Numbered from the stretch's first letter, positions 7,437 to 16,560 are shown. The stretch: DNA of 37,648 nt from Nitrososphaerota archaeon (GCA_022573895.1 JACZTB010000014.1:1-37648), one strand, 5' to 3'. Notes: generated by a model from the sequence alone, not told the origin. Numbers and translations: made by a program.

Positions 7437-7667
7437 TCAAGCCAATTCACCTAAAAAATGAACAGTATCATTAGTTACAACAACGGTTCTGTCTTTTGGA
7501 ACGCGATATAGTTTTTTTAAGCCACTAGCAGATTGAACGATAAGTTTTGAAAATGGATCTTTGAGCGATTTGTAAAGAATTCCTTTATCACTTACTGATT
7601 GAGACCAGTAAGTCCCTTGTACAAAAGAAATTGTTTGAAATTTTACAACTTGGTACGAATAAACCAT
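7437..7667 (-). CDS. Small protein, unknown function
   Basis: 76 residues from an ATG at 7665-7667. The composition (alternating Val/Thr/Ser, Tyr and Lys; no long helix) suggests a small beta-rich fold. The C-terminal part, KKLYRVPKDRTVVVTNDTVH, is basic and could bind nucleic acid, but this is only a composition argument. It is tail to tail with the gene at 7164 with no spacing. Confidence 0.5.
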   Translation of the reverse strand: MVYSYQVVKFQTISFVQGTYWSQSVSDKGILYKSLKDPFSKLIVQSASGLKKLYRVPKDRTVVVTNDTVHFLGELA

Positions 7668-8150
7668 TTCTTATTAATTAGTAATAATTGAACTCATTAA
7701 GGATTTTCCTTTAATTAGTGCTATAATGGATAATTCAATATTTTCAACAACATTGTTCGCAAGTGTTCCATAGTAATTGTTCTTAGGAAGATACTTGAAT
7801 CAAGTACAAATGCAGATATGGTAATAAGCAAGTCACAGAATCTTGTAACAGGAAAAAGAAAATATTTCCTATCAAGATTCCATTGTTGTAACACTGTCAA
7901 AATGCCCCGATAACATTGATAAATAATGTATTGAAAAATAAAGGAGATTCAGTAACTTTCTGTCTTAGAAATGCTTCAAGTACAGATCCTACAGGAAAAA
8001 CAAATTCCAAATTATTAATCTGTATCCTATACATAAACAGATGTAATTAGTGCCTATACGGAGTATTATTCTTCAATTTGTAACTCTAACTTCCATTATA
8101 ATCAAAGAAAAAATATACAGTTTTTATAGCCTCAACATTATTCCTGACTA
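7668..8150. other. Gene-free stretch with short broken reading frames
   Basis: No frame on either strand is convincing here. On the plus strand several short protein-like pieces occur in different frames: MDNSIFSTTLFASVP from about 7726, SSTNADMVISKSQNLVTGKR from about 7799, and KNKGDSVTFCLRNASSTDPT from about 7935. The change of frame from piece to piece, with normal codon composition in each, looks like an old decayed gene, but I cannot name its family. The last 60 bases are AT-rich and probably hold the promoter of the gene at 8151. Confidence 0.35.
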
Positions 8151-8342
8151 ATGAATATACAACTTAGATGTGAAGACTATGGTTTCGAGTGTAAATTCGC
8201 TTTAGATGAAGAAAACACTATTGGGTTAATCAAAAAATTAAGAGATCATTTTGAAGAGGCACATGGAATTGATTATACAGTAGAAGTAGTTACCCAAATG
8301 ATTACAAATCGTGGACATTCTTTAGAATCAATAAAGAAGTAG
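8151..8342 (+). CDS. DUF1059 family small protein
   Basis: 63 residues with the DUF1059 pattern: C7 (IQLRCEDYG), C14 (FECKF), then a helix with H33 and H38 in HFEEAHGID, and a C-terminal helix. The spacing of two Cys and two His suggests a zinc- or metal-binding site. Members are widespread in archaea and actinobacteria and have no established function. It stands alone, between the gene-free region and the second TFB gene, with about 175 AT-rich bases behind it. Confidence 0.8.
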   Translation: MNIQLRCEDYGFECKFALDEENTIGLIKKLRDHFEEAHGIDYTVEVVTQMITNRGHSLESIKK

Positions 8343-8518
8343 TTTTCAAGGAAATTATTCTTTCTTTTTAACGTTTATTAAAATGTGTATTGTATAATAA
8401 ACAGAAATTTTATTTTTAAAAAAATTTGAGGAATTTTTTGTTTACAAAGTTCAGTTTTAATAATAAAATTGCCTAAAACAATTTATTTTTATTTTAGAAA
8501 CACCACTAATAGTTAATA

Positions 8519-9436
8519 GTGGTAGTAAATTATTCTAGTGATTATGATGTTAAGTGTCAACTTGATACTTGCAAAACTTACCCCGTAATAACAGATTCTG
8601 ATAGAGGAGAAATTGTTTGTGGGGGATGCGGTCTTATTCTAGTGCAAAACATAGCTGACACATATGAAAGCAATGGTTACACTCTGGAAAGTTTTATGAA
8701 GCAAGCAAGAACAGGTTCTGCTACATCACTAACAATGTATGACAAAGGACTATCAACTGTAATTGGTGCCAACAAAGATTTTTCTGGAAACGCATTACCT
8801 AGAAAAACAAAATATGAATTCAATAGACTACGAACCTGGGATCAGAGAAGCAAATCAAAAAATACTGCTACCTTAAGTAAGGCATTTACTTTGCTTCATG
8901 GAATGAAAACAAAGTTAGGAATTCCAGATAATGCCGTAGAGCGTGCAGCCTATATTTACAGAAAAATAGTTAGTGCGAAACTAACTAGAGGGAGAACAAT
9001 GACATCATTAATCTCAGCCTCTTTGTACGCAGCATGTAGAGAAAATAACATTCCAAGAACGTTAGATGATATTGCAAATGCTGGAAATGTTGAAAGAAGA
9101 ACACTTTCCCGAGATTTGAGAACTATAATCAGAAAGCTTGAATTAAATCTAAATCAATATGATACTGCTTCATTTATCTCAAAGATTTCAAATAATATGA
9201 ACCTGAAAGAAAAGACCAAACGTGACGCATTTGAGATACTAAAGCGTTGTGAAAAAGCGGAGATTACTGCTGGAAAGCATCCTGTAGCACAAGCTGCTGC
9301 TTCATTGTATGTCTCATGTATAATGAACGGTGAAAAAATTAGTCAAAAGAAATTTTCGGCAGAATCTGGAATAAGTGATGTTACAATAAGAAATAGAGTT
9401 GTCTTAATTAAGAAAACATTAAAACTGGCAGAGTAG
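8519..9436 (+). CDS. tfb: Second, divergent transcription factor TFB
   Basis: 305 residues with the TFB layout: a zinc-ribbon region with C13, C18, C34 and C37, a B-reader-like segment (RTGSATSLTMYDKGLSTVIG), and two cyclin repeats ending in a helix-turn-helix (SGISDVTIRNRVVLIKKTLK). It aligns along its length with the TFB at 5675 but differs in notable ways: the first cysteine pair is spaced by four residues instead of two, the proline of CPxC is missing, and the linker lacks the EWRSF block. Additional TFBs are known to direct alternative promoter sets in archaea, so a specialised role is inferred. The start is a GTG at 8519; there is no ATG nearby. Confidence 0.93.
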   Translation: MVVNYSSDYDVKCQLDTCKTYPVITDSDRGEIVCGGCGLILVQNIADTYESNGYTLESFMKQARTGSATSLTMYDKGLSTVIGANKDFSGNALPRKTKYEFNRLRTWDQRSKSKNTATLSKAFTLLHGMKTKLGIPDNAVERAAYIYRKIVSAKLTRGRTMTSLISASLYAACRENNIPRTLDDIANAGNVERRTLSRDLRTIIRKLELNLNQYDTASFISKISNNMNLKEKTKRDAFEILKRCEKAEITAGKHPVAQAAASLYVSCIMNGEKISQKKFSAESGISDVTIRNRVVLIKKTLKLAE

Positions 9437-9451
9437 ACTAATCAAAAAAAT

Positions 9452-9470
9452 CCTACAAGTTAATTGTAGG
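9452..9470. terminator. Hairpin between convergent genes
   Basis: CCTACAA (9452-9458) and TTGTAGG (9464-9470) form a perfect 7-bp stem with a five-base loop. It lies 15 bases after the TFB stop and overlaps the last codons of the convergent gene at 9453, so it could act on both transcripts. Confidence 0.4.
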
Positions 9471-9890
9471 AGAAAATATTTTTTCAAATAACATATCTTT
9501 AAATTTATTTACCAAATCCATTATTACTCGAACCTGCTCCATTGTTATTTCTTTAAGACTTTTAATAATATCATCAAGTTGTGATATTTCAGTTTGTAAT
9601 CTTAACTTTTCATTTTTTAAAGTTGATATCTGTCCTTTAAGATTGGTATTTTGTTGTTTTAGTTTATCGTTTTCTTCAGTTAATCGTTGTATTTTTTCTG
9701 ATTCAGTATCTTTTGGGAATGGTTCAGGTACAGGATCAGGATCAGGTAATCGAATTGGTTCCGGCTCTGGAGTAGGTTCTGGAATTTCTGGTGGTTTTGG
9801 CTCTTGCTCAGTTTCAAATGCCACCGTAAATTGTAAGGAACTAACTAAAAGAAGTATAACAATTAAACCAAAAATAAAATTGGTTTCCAT
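9453..9890 (-). CDS. Exported proline-rich coiled-coil protein
   Basis: 145 residues. A signal peptide covers residues 1-24 (hydrophobic FGLIVILLLVSSLQFTVAF). After it comes a Pro/Glu/Asp-rich spacer of about 35 residues with repeated PEP and PDP units, then a leucine-spaced coiled coil (about 65-118, TEENDKLKQQNTNLKGQI and following), and a short helical tail. The structure suggests a surface or pseudoperiplasmic protein held away from the membrane by an extended stalk. No enzyme motif and no cysteine. The function is unknown. Confidence 0.7.
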   Translation of the reverse strand: METNFIFGLIVILLLVSSLQFTVAFETEQEPKPPEIPEPTPEPEPIRLPDPDPVPEPFPKDTESEKIQRLTEENDKLKQQNTNLKGQISTLKNEKLRLQTEISQLDDIIKSLKEITMEQVRVIMDLVNKFKDMLFEKIFSPTINL

Positions 9891-9966
9891 TTTATAATTT
9901 CACAAAAGTATTAGAACAATATTGTATATGAATATGATTACAAACTTCTAAGAATGAAAAAGAAGG

Positions 9967-10185
9967 TTATTTGAAGAAATCAAACTCTTGATCTCTTTTT
10001 TGTTTTGGAAGATCATTCATAACAGCTTGGACAACTTCGTTGTGATTATATGTTAGATGTCTTAGAAATTTTGCAGATTCGTCGGCTCTTGTCTTTGCAT
10101 CAGCAAACAACATTTCAGGGCTACTCAGTTCAGCCATTATCGTATTACATTCTTGGCATGGTTGAAAGTCAAGATATAGTTTCAT
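9967..10185 (-). CDS. Small CxxC protein, unknown function
   Basis: 72 residues with C10-x2-C13 (PCQECN) and, 30 residues on, H43-x4-H48 in RHLTYNHNE, a spacing that would allow a zinc-bound fold. The rest is charged helix. It lies 35 bases beyond the stop of cdc48 and reads in the same direction, so it might be the last gene of the hsp20-cdc48 transcript. No family recognised. Confidence 0.55.
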   Translation of the reverse strand: MKLYLDFQPCQECNTIMAELSSPEMLFADAKTRADESAKFLRHLTYNHNEVVQAVMNDLPKQKRDQEFDFFK

Positions 10186-10220
10186 TGTTTTACGTCATTT
10201 TCCTTGGTATTTAGACTATT

Positions 10221-12356
10221 TTACGGATTGGTAAGCAGTGCCTCTTTTTTTCGAGGCTTTACCTTATCAACTGCATCAATTAGATCTTGTTGAGTTATCT
10301 TGATGTCTTTGACATTTTGAGACTTGCCACTAACATATCTCTTCAGAGCTGTTATTGCTGCTCTGTTTGTAACTGCAGCAATCTCTGCACCACTGAAATC
10401 ATCTGTTAATTCTACGAGTTTTGTAATGTTAACGTCATTTACAAGTGGCTTCTTTTTGGTATGAATTTTAAAGATGTGTTGTCTTCCTTTGGCATCAGGA
10501 TTAGGAACTTCGATAATCCTATCAAATCTGCCTGGTCTTAGCAGTGCCTCATCTACAAGATCTAATCTATTTGTTGCACCAATTATCAAGACATTGTGTA
10601 GTTCTTCAAGTCCATCAATCTCAGTTAGAATTTGAGAGACTACATTTTCTGAAACATGTGATCCTGAGTTTCCATTACCTCTTCGTGGAACAAGTGCATC
10701 AATCTCATCTAAGAAGATAATACATGGTGCTGCCTGTCGTGCTTTTCTGAAAATTTCTCTGACTCCTTTTTCAGATTCACCAACCCACTTTGAGAGTAGT
10801 TCAGGGCCTTTAATGTTGATAAAGTTAGACTCGGTCATTTTTGCGAGTGCTTTTGCAATTAGAGTTTTACCAGTTCCAGTTGGACCGTGGAGTAAAATTC
10901 CCTTTACAGTTTCTACATTAACATAATCAAAAGCTTCTTTGTGTTTTATAGGCCATTCAACTGCCTCGCGAAGTTCTTCTTTTAATTGATCCAGACCGCC
11001 AACATCATCCCAACTGACATTTGGAATTTGGACTTGGACCTCTCTAAGTGCACTTGGTCTTACTTCTTTCAATGCATCTCTAAAGTCTTCACTAGTAATC
11101 TGGATCTTTTGAAGAATTTCTGAAGAAACTTTTTCTTCATCAAGATCAATCTCTGGAAGAATTCTACGAAGTGATCTCATAGCAGCTTCTTTAGATAATG
11201 CTTCCAGATCAGCTCCTACAAATCCATGTGTAATCTTTGAGATTTGTTTAAAATCTACTTTTTCATCAATTGGCATGCCACGTGTATGAATTAAGAGAAT
11301 CTCTAATCTTTCCTGATCATCAGGAATTCCAATTTCAATTTCTCGATCAAATCTGCCGGGTCTTCTAAGTGCAGGATCAATCGAGTCTGGTCTATTTGTA
11401 GCTGCAATCACTACAACCTTTCCTCTAGACTTCATGCCATCCATCAATGTCAAAAGTTGAGAAACTATTCTCTTCTCGACATCACCTGACACTTCATCTC
11501 TCTTTGGAGCAATAGAATCAATCTCATCAATGAAAATAATGCTAGGTGAGTTATCTTCAGCTTGTGTGAAGATTTCTCTTAGTTTCTCTTCGCTTTCCCC
11601 GTAGTACTTACTCATAATTTCAGGACCGCTAAGTGAGATAAAGTGAGCATTAGTTTCTCCTGCAACTGCTTTTGCAAGTAGAGTCTTTCCTGTACCTGGT
11701 GGACCATACAGTAAGACACCTTTTGGTGCCTCTACGCCTATTTTGTCAAACAACTCTGGATGTCTCATGGGTAATTCAACCATTTCGCGGATCTTTAGAA
11801 TCTCATTTTTTAGGCCTCCAAGTTCATCATATGTTATTCTTGGTACAGATGCATCAACTGCTTTTGTCATTGCTCCAAGTTTGAAGACTGTCTTCTCAGT
11901 AACAATAACTGGTTTTGATGGCTTGGTACTAGTTACAATAAACTGAACTCTACTTCCCATCTGTGTGTTTAGAGATATTGAATCTCCTGTTGTAAAGACA
12001 TGATTAAGATAGTTGTAAATCATGTATTCTTGTAATCCTTCTGCTGTGATCTTTTCAGTTGGAGATAATACAATCTGTTCAGCGTTTGCAGTTTCAACGG
12101 ATTTTAATGAAATTTTATCGCCAATTCCAGCTCCGATATTTTGTCTAGTTATTCCATCTATTTTGATAACTCCTGCTCCATATTCTTCAGTGGTACCTGG
12201 CCAGAGTTTAACATGTGTTTTTTTATTGTATGTTAATTCTAGAATTTGACCGGTGCTCCATTTTTGATCCTCAATTATTTTAGGATCAACAATTGCCCTA
12301 CCTCTTCCAACATGTTGTTGTGGAATTTCATCTATTTTTAAAACAAGTTTAGTCAT
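10221..12356 (-). CDS. cdc48: Cdc48/p97/VCP-type AAA+ ATPase
   Basis: 711 residues with the classical order: N-domain (1-165, double-psi barrel and four-stranded part), D1 AAA module with Walker A GPPGTGKT (218-225) and Walker B FIDEID (275-280), and D2 with GPTGTGKT (491-498) and FLDEID (548-553); the arginine-finger regions RRPGRFDRE and LRPGRFDR are intact. The hexamer unfolds proteins for degradation or remodelling. The C-terminus ends KEALLTNP, without the HbYX tail that docks on proteasomes in some homologues. A strong ribosome-binding site, GAGGTGA (12361-12367), lies four bases before the ATG. It follows hsp20 by 27 bases, so they are almost certainly one operon. Confidence 0.96.
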   Translation of the reverse strand: MTKLVLKIDEIPQQHVGRGRAIVDPKIIEDQKWSTGQILELTYNKKTHVKLWPGTTEEYGAGVIKIDGITRQNIGAGIGDKISLKSVETANAEQIVLSPTEKITAEGLQEYMIYNYLNHVFTTGDSISLNTQMGSRVQFIVTSTKPSKPVIVTEKTVFKLGAMTKAVDASVPRITYDELGGLKNEILKIREMVELPMRHPELFDKIGVEAPKGVLLYGPPGTGKTLLAKAVAGETNAHFISLSGPEIMSKYYGESEEKLREIFTQAEDNSPSIIFIDEIDSIAPKRDEVSGDVEKRIVSQLLTLMDGMKSRGKVVVIAATNRPDSIDPALRRPGRFDREIEIGIPDDQERLEILLIHTRGMPIDEKVDFKQISKITHGFVGADLEALSKEAAMRSLRRILPEIDLDEEKVSSEILQKIQITSEDFRDALKEVRPSALREVQVQIPNVSWDDVGGLDQLKEELREAVEWPIKHKEAFDYVNVETVKGILLHGPTGTGKTLIAKALAKMTESNFINIKGPELLSKWVGESEKGVREIFRKARQAAPCIIFLDEIDALVPRRGNGNSGSHVSENVVSQILTEIDGLEELHNVLIIGATNRLDLVDEALLRPGRFDRIIEVPNPDAKGRQHIFKIHTKKKPLVNDVNITKLVELTDDFSGAEIAAVTNRAAITALKRYVSGKSQNVKDIKITQQDLIDAVDKVKPRKKEALLTNP

Positions 12357-12383
12357 ATTATCACCTCAAAAAATAAGGGGGGT

Positions 12384-12875
12384 TTATTCAACCTCCACTG
12401 TTTTACCTTTTGGTTTTTCTTCAACTATCTTAAAGATCAGTTGTAAAATTCCGTTTTTGTAAGAAGCCTTTGCAGAGTTTTCATCAACTTTGTGTTGTAG
12501 TGAAATTTTTACGTGGTACTTCTTTTTGTCATGTTCTGCAGAAATATCTACAATATTGTTTTCTACAACAATTTTAACATCAGCCTTTTCAACTCCTGGC
12601 ATCTCAGCTATGAGTTTTACAACCTTTTCTTTTTCATCGACAATTGTGTCTACAATTGGCTCTCTTGTATCAGAAATTGGAAGTTGACCTAGTTTGACAT
12701 TTCCATATTCTTTTACAACAGGTTTTCCGTCTGGACCAACAGTCATTGTATAACCGTAATAATATGGACCAGAACTATTTTCTTTGGATTCCTCAAAGAT
12801 GTCATCTGTGTTAAAAAAAGAGCTTGACACGCTTCTGAAGATTCTATCAAATTCACTATCAAAGAACATTGTCAT
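12384..12875 (-). CDS. hsp20: Small heat-shock protein, Hsp20/alpha-crystallin family
   Basis: 163 residues. The alpha-crystallin domain lies in about 70-160: DTIVDEKEKVVKLIAEMPGV is the typical first strands, then KADVKIVVENNIVDISAEHD and a final strand pair including ASYKNGILQLIFK, which carries the conserved GxL-type signature. The N-terminal arm (1-69) has phenylalanines and a Gly/Tyr-rich stretch (GPYYYGYTMTVGPDGKP). Such proteins hold unfolding clients in the cytoplasm without ATP. With the downstream Cdc48 it forms a two-gene quality-control unit. Two starts are possible, MTM at 12875 or the second methionine at 12869. Confidence 0.93.
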   Translation of the reverse strand: MTMFFDSEFDRIFRSVSSSFFNTDDIFEESKENSSGPYYYGYTMTVGPDGKPVVKEYGNVKLGQLPISDTREPIVDTIVDEKEKVVKLIAEMPGVEKADVKIVVENNIVDISAEHDKKKYHVKISLQHKVDENSAKASYKNGILQLIFKIVEEKPKGKTVEVE

Positions 12876-12978
12876 ATTAATCTACTATATGTAATATATA
12901 TGACATTATATAAATATTACTGAGATTTTTTTGATTTCTTACATAATCCTATTATAACTGACACAATATAATAATTTT
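12876..12978. promoter_or_regulatory. Divergent promoter region of hsp20-cdc48 and the ACT-domain gene
   Basis: The 103 bases are strongly AT-rich. On the minus strand a TATA-like tttatata lies about 30 bases before the hsp20 ATG. On the plus strand cctattata lies about 30 bases before the ATG at 12979. Both genes would have short leaders. No heat-shock operator known to me is visible. Confidence 0.45.
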
Positions 12979-13644
12979 ATGAGAGTTTCAAACATGTCTG
13001 TACCTGAGGTTGTAAGGGAAATTATTACCAGAAATCGTTCGATTTATGATTGTATGAAGATGGATATGATAAACTATACAGCATTGGCAGTAAAGATTCA
13101 ACCAGAGATTGAGAAGATTCTAGGAAATTCTGTTAATCTCAATACGGTGGTAGTTGCAATAAAACGATATGCAGATTCATTTGAAACTAAAGAAGAGATC
13201 AAAGAAGAACCAGTTTTGAGAAATGCTAGATTGTCCTTAACTGATGGAATTATGGATATTAAATTTTCAATAAAGGATTCAAATGAAATTGATCCTATTA
13301 CAATTTTAAATAAATTCTCCAAGATAACAAACAATTACGAGTTTTTTAGATTGTCTGATTCTTTTAGATTTCTAACAGAAGATATGGAAGACATAAGACA
13401 GATTTTCAGAAATGTTTCAAACAAAGATAATATATTTAGTACGGGTCTTGCAAAGATTAGAATCTCAATACCCACATCTCAGAATCAAACAGATGTGGTT
13501 TCTTATGTTGCTGATGTATTACATACCAATGGAATTGAGTTAGAAAATGCATTTTTCAGCCAAGACAGCATCACTATCATTCTACATGAAAAGGATTCAT
13601 CAAGGGCATATGATATCTTACATTCAGATATTATGAGAACCTAA
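12979..13644 (+). CDS. ACT-domain-containing regulatory protein
   Basis: 221 residues. The N-terminal 65 residues look like a helical, DNA-binding-like region (SVPEVVREIITRNRSIYDCM, then YTALAVKIQPEIEKIL). The C-terminal part (about 155-218) resembles an ACT domain: GLAKIRISIP, then a helix with VVSYVADVLHTNGIELENAF, then a strand SITIILHEKDSSRAYDIL. ACT domains bind small ligands, often amino acids. Thaumarchaea have many such proteins of unknown target. A second methionine at residue 6 or 7 is also a possible start. It is divergent from hsp20. Enzymatic motifs are absent; a ligand-sensing regulator is the inference. Confidence 0.7.
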   Translation: MRVSNMSVPEVVREIITRNRSIYDCMKMDMINYTALAVKIQPEIEKILGNSVNLNTVVVAIKRYADSFETKEEIKEEPVLRNARLSLTDGIMDIKFSIKDSNEIDPITILNKFSKITNNYEFFRLSDSFRFLTEDMEDIRQIFRNVSNKDNIFSTGLAKIRISIPTSQNQTDVVSYVADVLHTNGIELENAFFSQDSITIILHEKDSSRAYDILHSDIMRT

Positions 13645-13755
13645 CAATCCTGTTATTTTAGTGAAAATTTTTCTTATAGCATATATTCACCCAATCTGTG
13701 AAAAGGGTACAATTGGCTAGAAATAAGAAGAAAGTAGATGATGTTTGGTAAAATT

Positions 13756-15276
13756 CTATTTCATTAATTGTTTTTTAATTTTATAGATGATTATTGTTGG
13801 CGCTACAAAATACATCCCGATGTTCATTAAAATTATTCCAATTCCATAAGATAATATTTCTTCTTCAGAATCAATTTCTGCATAGTTTAGAATCGACAAC
13901 GTAGATAGCATTGGAGTAATTGAGAGTTTTACAACTTCTTTGAAAACTGGGTGTTCACGTTCCAAATCAGCAATTGTTGGTGAAAATAAGTAATAGAGTT
14001 GATTAAATCCTGTCATAAATGTAGTTCCAGATTCTGTTGATAAAATAGTATTATCCCTAAGCTCTCTAAGTTGTTGAACTTGTAATGCTAGTTCAGAGCC
14101 AAAGGTGGCCGTTGCAATTAAACACCCACCTCCTTCTTCAACAGAATCATTTATCGAGATATTTTTGGATAATATTTCAATGGAATCAATTGTTTCTTCA
14201 AATCTTGGAAGTTGAGAATCAAAGTCATCTACGCCGTTGGTGTATGCAAATGTGTAATATTTTTCGGCACCATAAAGCAAAATTTCTTTATATTTTACAT
14301 TAATTTTTTCATTATTAGATAAAAAAAGTCCTTCTGCGTTAATTACATATGCCTGATTACCATTGACAGTTGTCTTTTCCTGTGTAATTATCTTAAAATC
14401 TACTGATTCTATTACTTTCATTAATGTTTCAAGCTTTTCAGAGATAAGATCATCTAGAGTTCTTTGATTAGTTTGTTGAACTGTTAACGAAATTACTGGA
14501 TTCACCGCTCCTACTTTTGGTCCTACTGCAACTACATCAGGGGTAACTTCTTGTGTTTTAGCAGGTTCTTGTAACAACCAACCTTCAGGTACGCTAAATG
14601 AAATTCCATGTTCAGTGCTTTCATATTTCTGATTACCGGTTGAGGGGGTTATGGGGGATTGTGTACGTTCAGGTTCTGATAATTCAAGAAGATTTGAAAC
14701 CTCAGAACGATTAACAATTGTTACTTTAGTAATTTTGACTTGTTCAGGATTTTTGGGTTTATCACTTACTCCTGTTTGAACTGCTGCAATTTTATCAAGT
14801 GTTTCAAAACTTTCGTCAGTTACAATTCTACCAAATACTGTATATTGTTCATCAAGAAAGTTAGAATCCTTGTGAATTATGAAAAATTGAGAACCTGCAC
14901 TGTTTGGATCAGCTGATCTTGCCATTGAAATAATTCCACGAACATGTTTAATTGTACTAAATTCTGCATCTAATCTTTTGTCTGGACCTCCTTGTCCCCA
15001 AGTACTTGGATCACCATCAATTGTATTTGGATCGCCTCCCTGAATCATAAATCCGGGAATTATTCTGTGAAAGATAGTTCCATCATAAAATCCTGATTCA
15101 ACTAGTCTAATAAAATTATCAACATGATTTGGCGCGTCCTCAGTAAAAAACTCAATCACAATAGTTCCAAGATTTGTTTCCAAGATGATTAATTTTTCAT
15201 CATATTGAGCAAATGTTTGGTTTGCAAAACCAACTAAAAGTAGTGAAACTGCAATCACTAAAAATATCTTATTCAA
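13756..15276 (-). CDS. Exported cyclophilin-type peptidyl-prolyl isomerase with C-terminal CFI-box-like anchor
   Basis: 506 residues in four parts. Residues 1-23 are a signal peptide. About 28-195 is a cyclophilin domain: FTEDAPNHVDNFIRLVESGF, then IFHRIIPGFMIQGGD, SAGSQFFI and FGRIV; the catalytic arginine (HRIIPGF) and the GSQFFI motif are intact. About 217-370 is a PsbP/DcrB-like beta domain (YESTEHGISFSVPEGWLL). From about 385 comes GGCLIATATFGSELALQ followed by two hydrophobic stretches, as in the CFI-box C-terminal domain shared by many thaumarchaeal surface proteins, and a basic tail (KIKKQLMK). It should act as a folding catalyst on the outside of the membrane. The start is TTG (15274-15276); no better one exists. 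Confidence 0.88.
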   Translation of the reverse strand: MNKIFLVIAVSLLLVGFANQTFAQYDEKLIILETNLGTIVIEFFTEDAPNHVDNFIRLVESGFYDGTIFHRIIPGFMIQGGDPNTIDGDPSTWGQGGPDKRLDAEFSTIKHVRGIISMARSADPNSAGSQFFIIHKDSNFLDEQYTVFGRIVTDESFETLDKIAAVQTGVSDKPKNPEQVKITKVTIVNRSEVSNLLELSEPERTQSPITPSTGNQKYESTEHGISFSVPEGWLLQEPAKTQEVTPDVVAVGPKVGAVNPVISLTVQQTNQRTLDDLISEKLETLMKVIESVDFKIITQEKTTVNGNQAYVINAEGLFLSNNEKINVKYKEILLYGAEKYYTFAYTNGVDDFDSQLPRFEETIDSIEILSKNISINDSVEEGGGCLIATATFGSELALQVQQLRELRDNTILSTESGTTFMTGFNQLYYLFSPTIADLEREHPVFKEVVKLSITPMLSTLSILNYAEIDSEEEILSYGIGIILMNIGMYFVAPTIIIYKIKKQLMK

Positions 15277-15349
15277 CGGTTTTTGACAAATTGGCTTCCT
15301 TAAAAGCCAACTGTGTTAGTTTTTAATAAAGCTAAATAAATCAAGCGAC

Positions 15350-15841
15350 ATGCAATCTGATGAGAAGATTCAGGCACATTTAGTTTCGGTATGGAGAGAA
15401 TCTAAAAAGTTCTTTTCAATTGGTGGAAAAGAGGGGATGTTAATGTTGACTGACAAACACTTGATGTTTGTACACAAGACAGAATCTAGGATGAAGTGGT
15501 GGAAGGCTATTACTCAAAGACAGGTGATTAATTTTATCAAATCAAAGAATACAATGATTCGTCATGATGGCTATAATGAAGAAGAACTAATGTATGATTT
15601 GGAAAATAAGAAAAATATTGAAGTAGCATTTGACGATATTTCCAGTATTAGTTATGAAGAAAAGGTTTGGGGAAGTGTATTACTATTAGAATATAAAAAA
15701 AATGGAAAGCAAGAAAAATTTCAATATGCAATAGCACAAGATTGGGTCAAATATCCCATAAAAGAGCCTACAAAATACATGAAAGTAGATTGGAAACCTT
15801 TTGTGCAATATATTAAAGACAGACAAATATTTACAAAGTAA
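15350..15841 (+). CDS. Unknown protein, possible PH-like fold
   Basis: 163 residues, soluble, rich in Lys, Trp and aromatic residues. The alternating pattern (KKFFSIGGKEGMLMLTDKHL, then FVHKTESRMKWWKAI, and SVLLLEYKKNGKQEKFQYAI) suggests a mostly beta barrel closed by a helix (KPFVQYIKDRQIF), as in PH-like or GRAM-like domains, but that is only a pattern resemblance. It ends two bases before cbiE and reads in the same direction, so they are probably co-transcribed; this gives no functional clue because its relation to cobalamin synthesis is not known. Confidence 0.7.
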   Translation: MQSDEKIQAHLVSVWRESKKFFSIGGKEGMLMLTDKHLMFVHKTESRMKWWKAITQRQVINFIKSKNTMIRHDGYNEEELMYDLENKKNIEVAFDDISSISYEEKVWGSVLLLEYKKNGKQEKFQYAIAQDWVKYPIKEPTKYMKVDWKPFVQYIKDRQIFTK

Positions 15842-15843
15842 AA

Positions 15844-16560
15844 TTGGGAAAAGTTTATGCTGTTGGTGTTGGTCCAGGTTCACCAAAATATGTAACTGAA
15901 ATTGTAAAAGAGATTCTTCAAAAGTGTGATGTTGTGATTGGTTACAAATACACACTAAAAACAATAGAGGATTTGACTGAAGGAAAAGAGATCTATGAAA
16001 TTACCATGAAAGATCAGGAAGAAACTTACCAAAAAATTCTTTCTAAACTTGGTGACAGAATACTGGTAATTCCATTTACTGGAGATGTAAATTTTTCCGA
16101 GTCAGAAGTTGTGGATAGACTAATAGAAATTTTTGATAAAGTTGAAATTGTTCCTGGTATCAGTTCAATTCAAGTTGCTGCTTCAAGAGCCCAAGTTCCT
16201 GTTGATAAATCCAAAGTAATTACTATGCATGTTACAACCTCGATTGAAGATAAGAAATTAGAATTGCAAAAGGCGTTAATTGATGGTTTTAGTGTGATTT
16301 TAGTTCCAAGACCTTGGCAAAAACAACCAGACAAGCACTTTATGCCTTCAGAGATAGCCATTTATCTTCGAGAACATGGTTTTGATACTGTTAAAATGAA
16401 AGTTCATGTTTTTGAGGCAATAACAACGGAAAATGAAACTAGTTTTGTAGGAACTGTAAAAGATTTGGAAGGAAAAGAATTTTCTGATTTGTCTGTAATG
16501 GTGTTTAATCAGAAAAGTTTGGATTCATACATGAATTATAGATGGCAGTGGGAAAACTAA
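15844..16560 (+). CDS. cbiE: Cobalt-precorrin-7 C5-methyltransferase (CbiE-like)
   Basis: 238 residues with the tetrapyrrole methylase fold: GVGPGSPKYVT at the N-terminus (S-adenosylmethionine loop), DVVIGYKYTL, a middle region with IPFTGDVNFSES, and IVPGISSIQVAASRAQVP, which is the family's substrate-binding PGIS motif. The enzyme methylates a corrin precursor in B12 synthesis, and ammonia-oxidising archaea are known B12 producers. Other precorrin methylases share these motifs; the CbiE call rests on overall likeness, including the VPRPWQKQPDKHFMPSEIA region. The start is TTG at 15844, two bases after the previous stop. The end overlaps the 3' end of the frameshifted gene on the other strand. 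Confidence 0.83.
   Translation: MGKVYAVGVGPGSPKYVTEIVKEILQKCDVVIGYKYTLKTIEDLTEGKEIYEITMKDQEETYQKILSKLGDRILVIPFTGDVNFSESEVVDRLIEIFDKVEIVPGISSIQVAASRAQVPVDKSKVITMHVTTSIEDKKLELQKALIDGFSVILVPRPWQKQPDKHFMPSEIAIYLREHGFDTVKMKVHVFEAITTENETSFVGTVKDLEGKEFSDLSVMVFNQKSLDSYMNYRWQWEN

Noticed and set aside
13698-13751. 17-codon frame (GTG start, MKRVQLARNKKKVDDVW) with vague likeness to the start of ribosomal protein S3Ae
   Set aside because: Too short, no continuation in any frame, and the likeness is to a low-complexity basic N-terminus.
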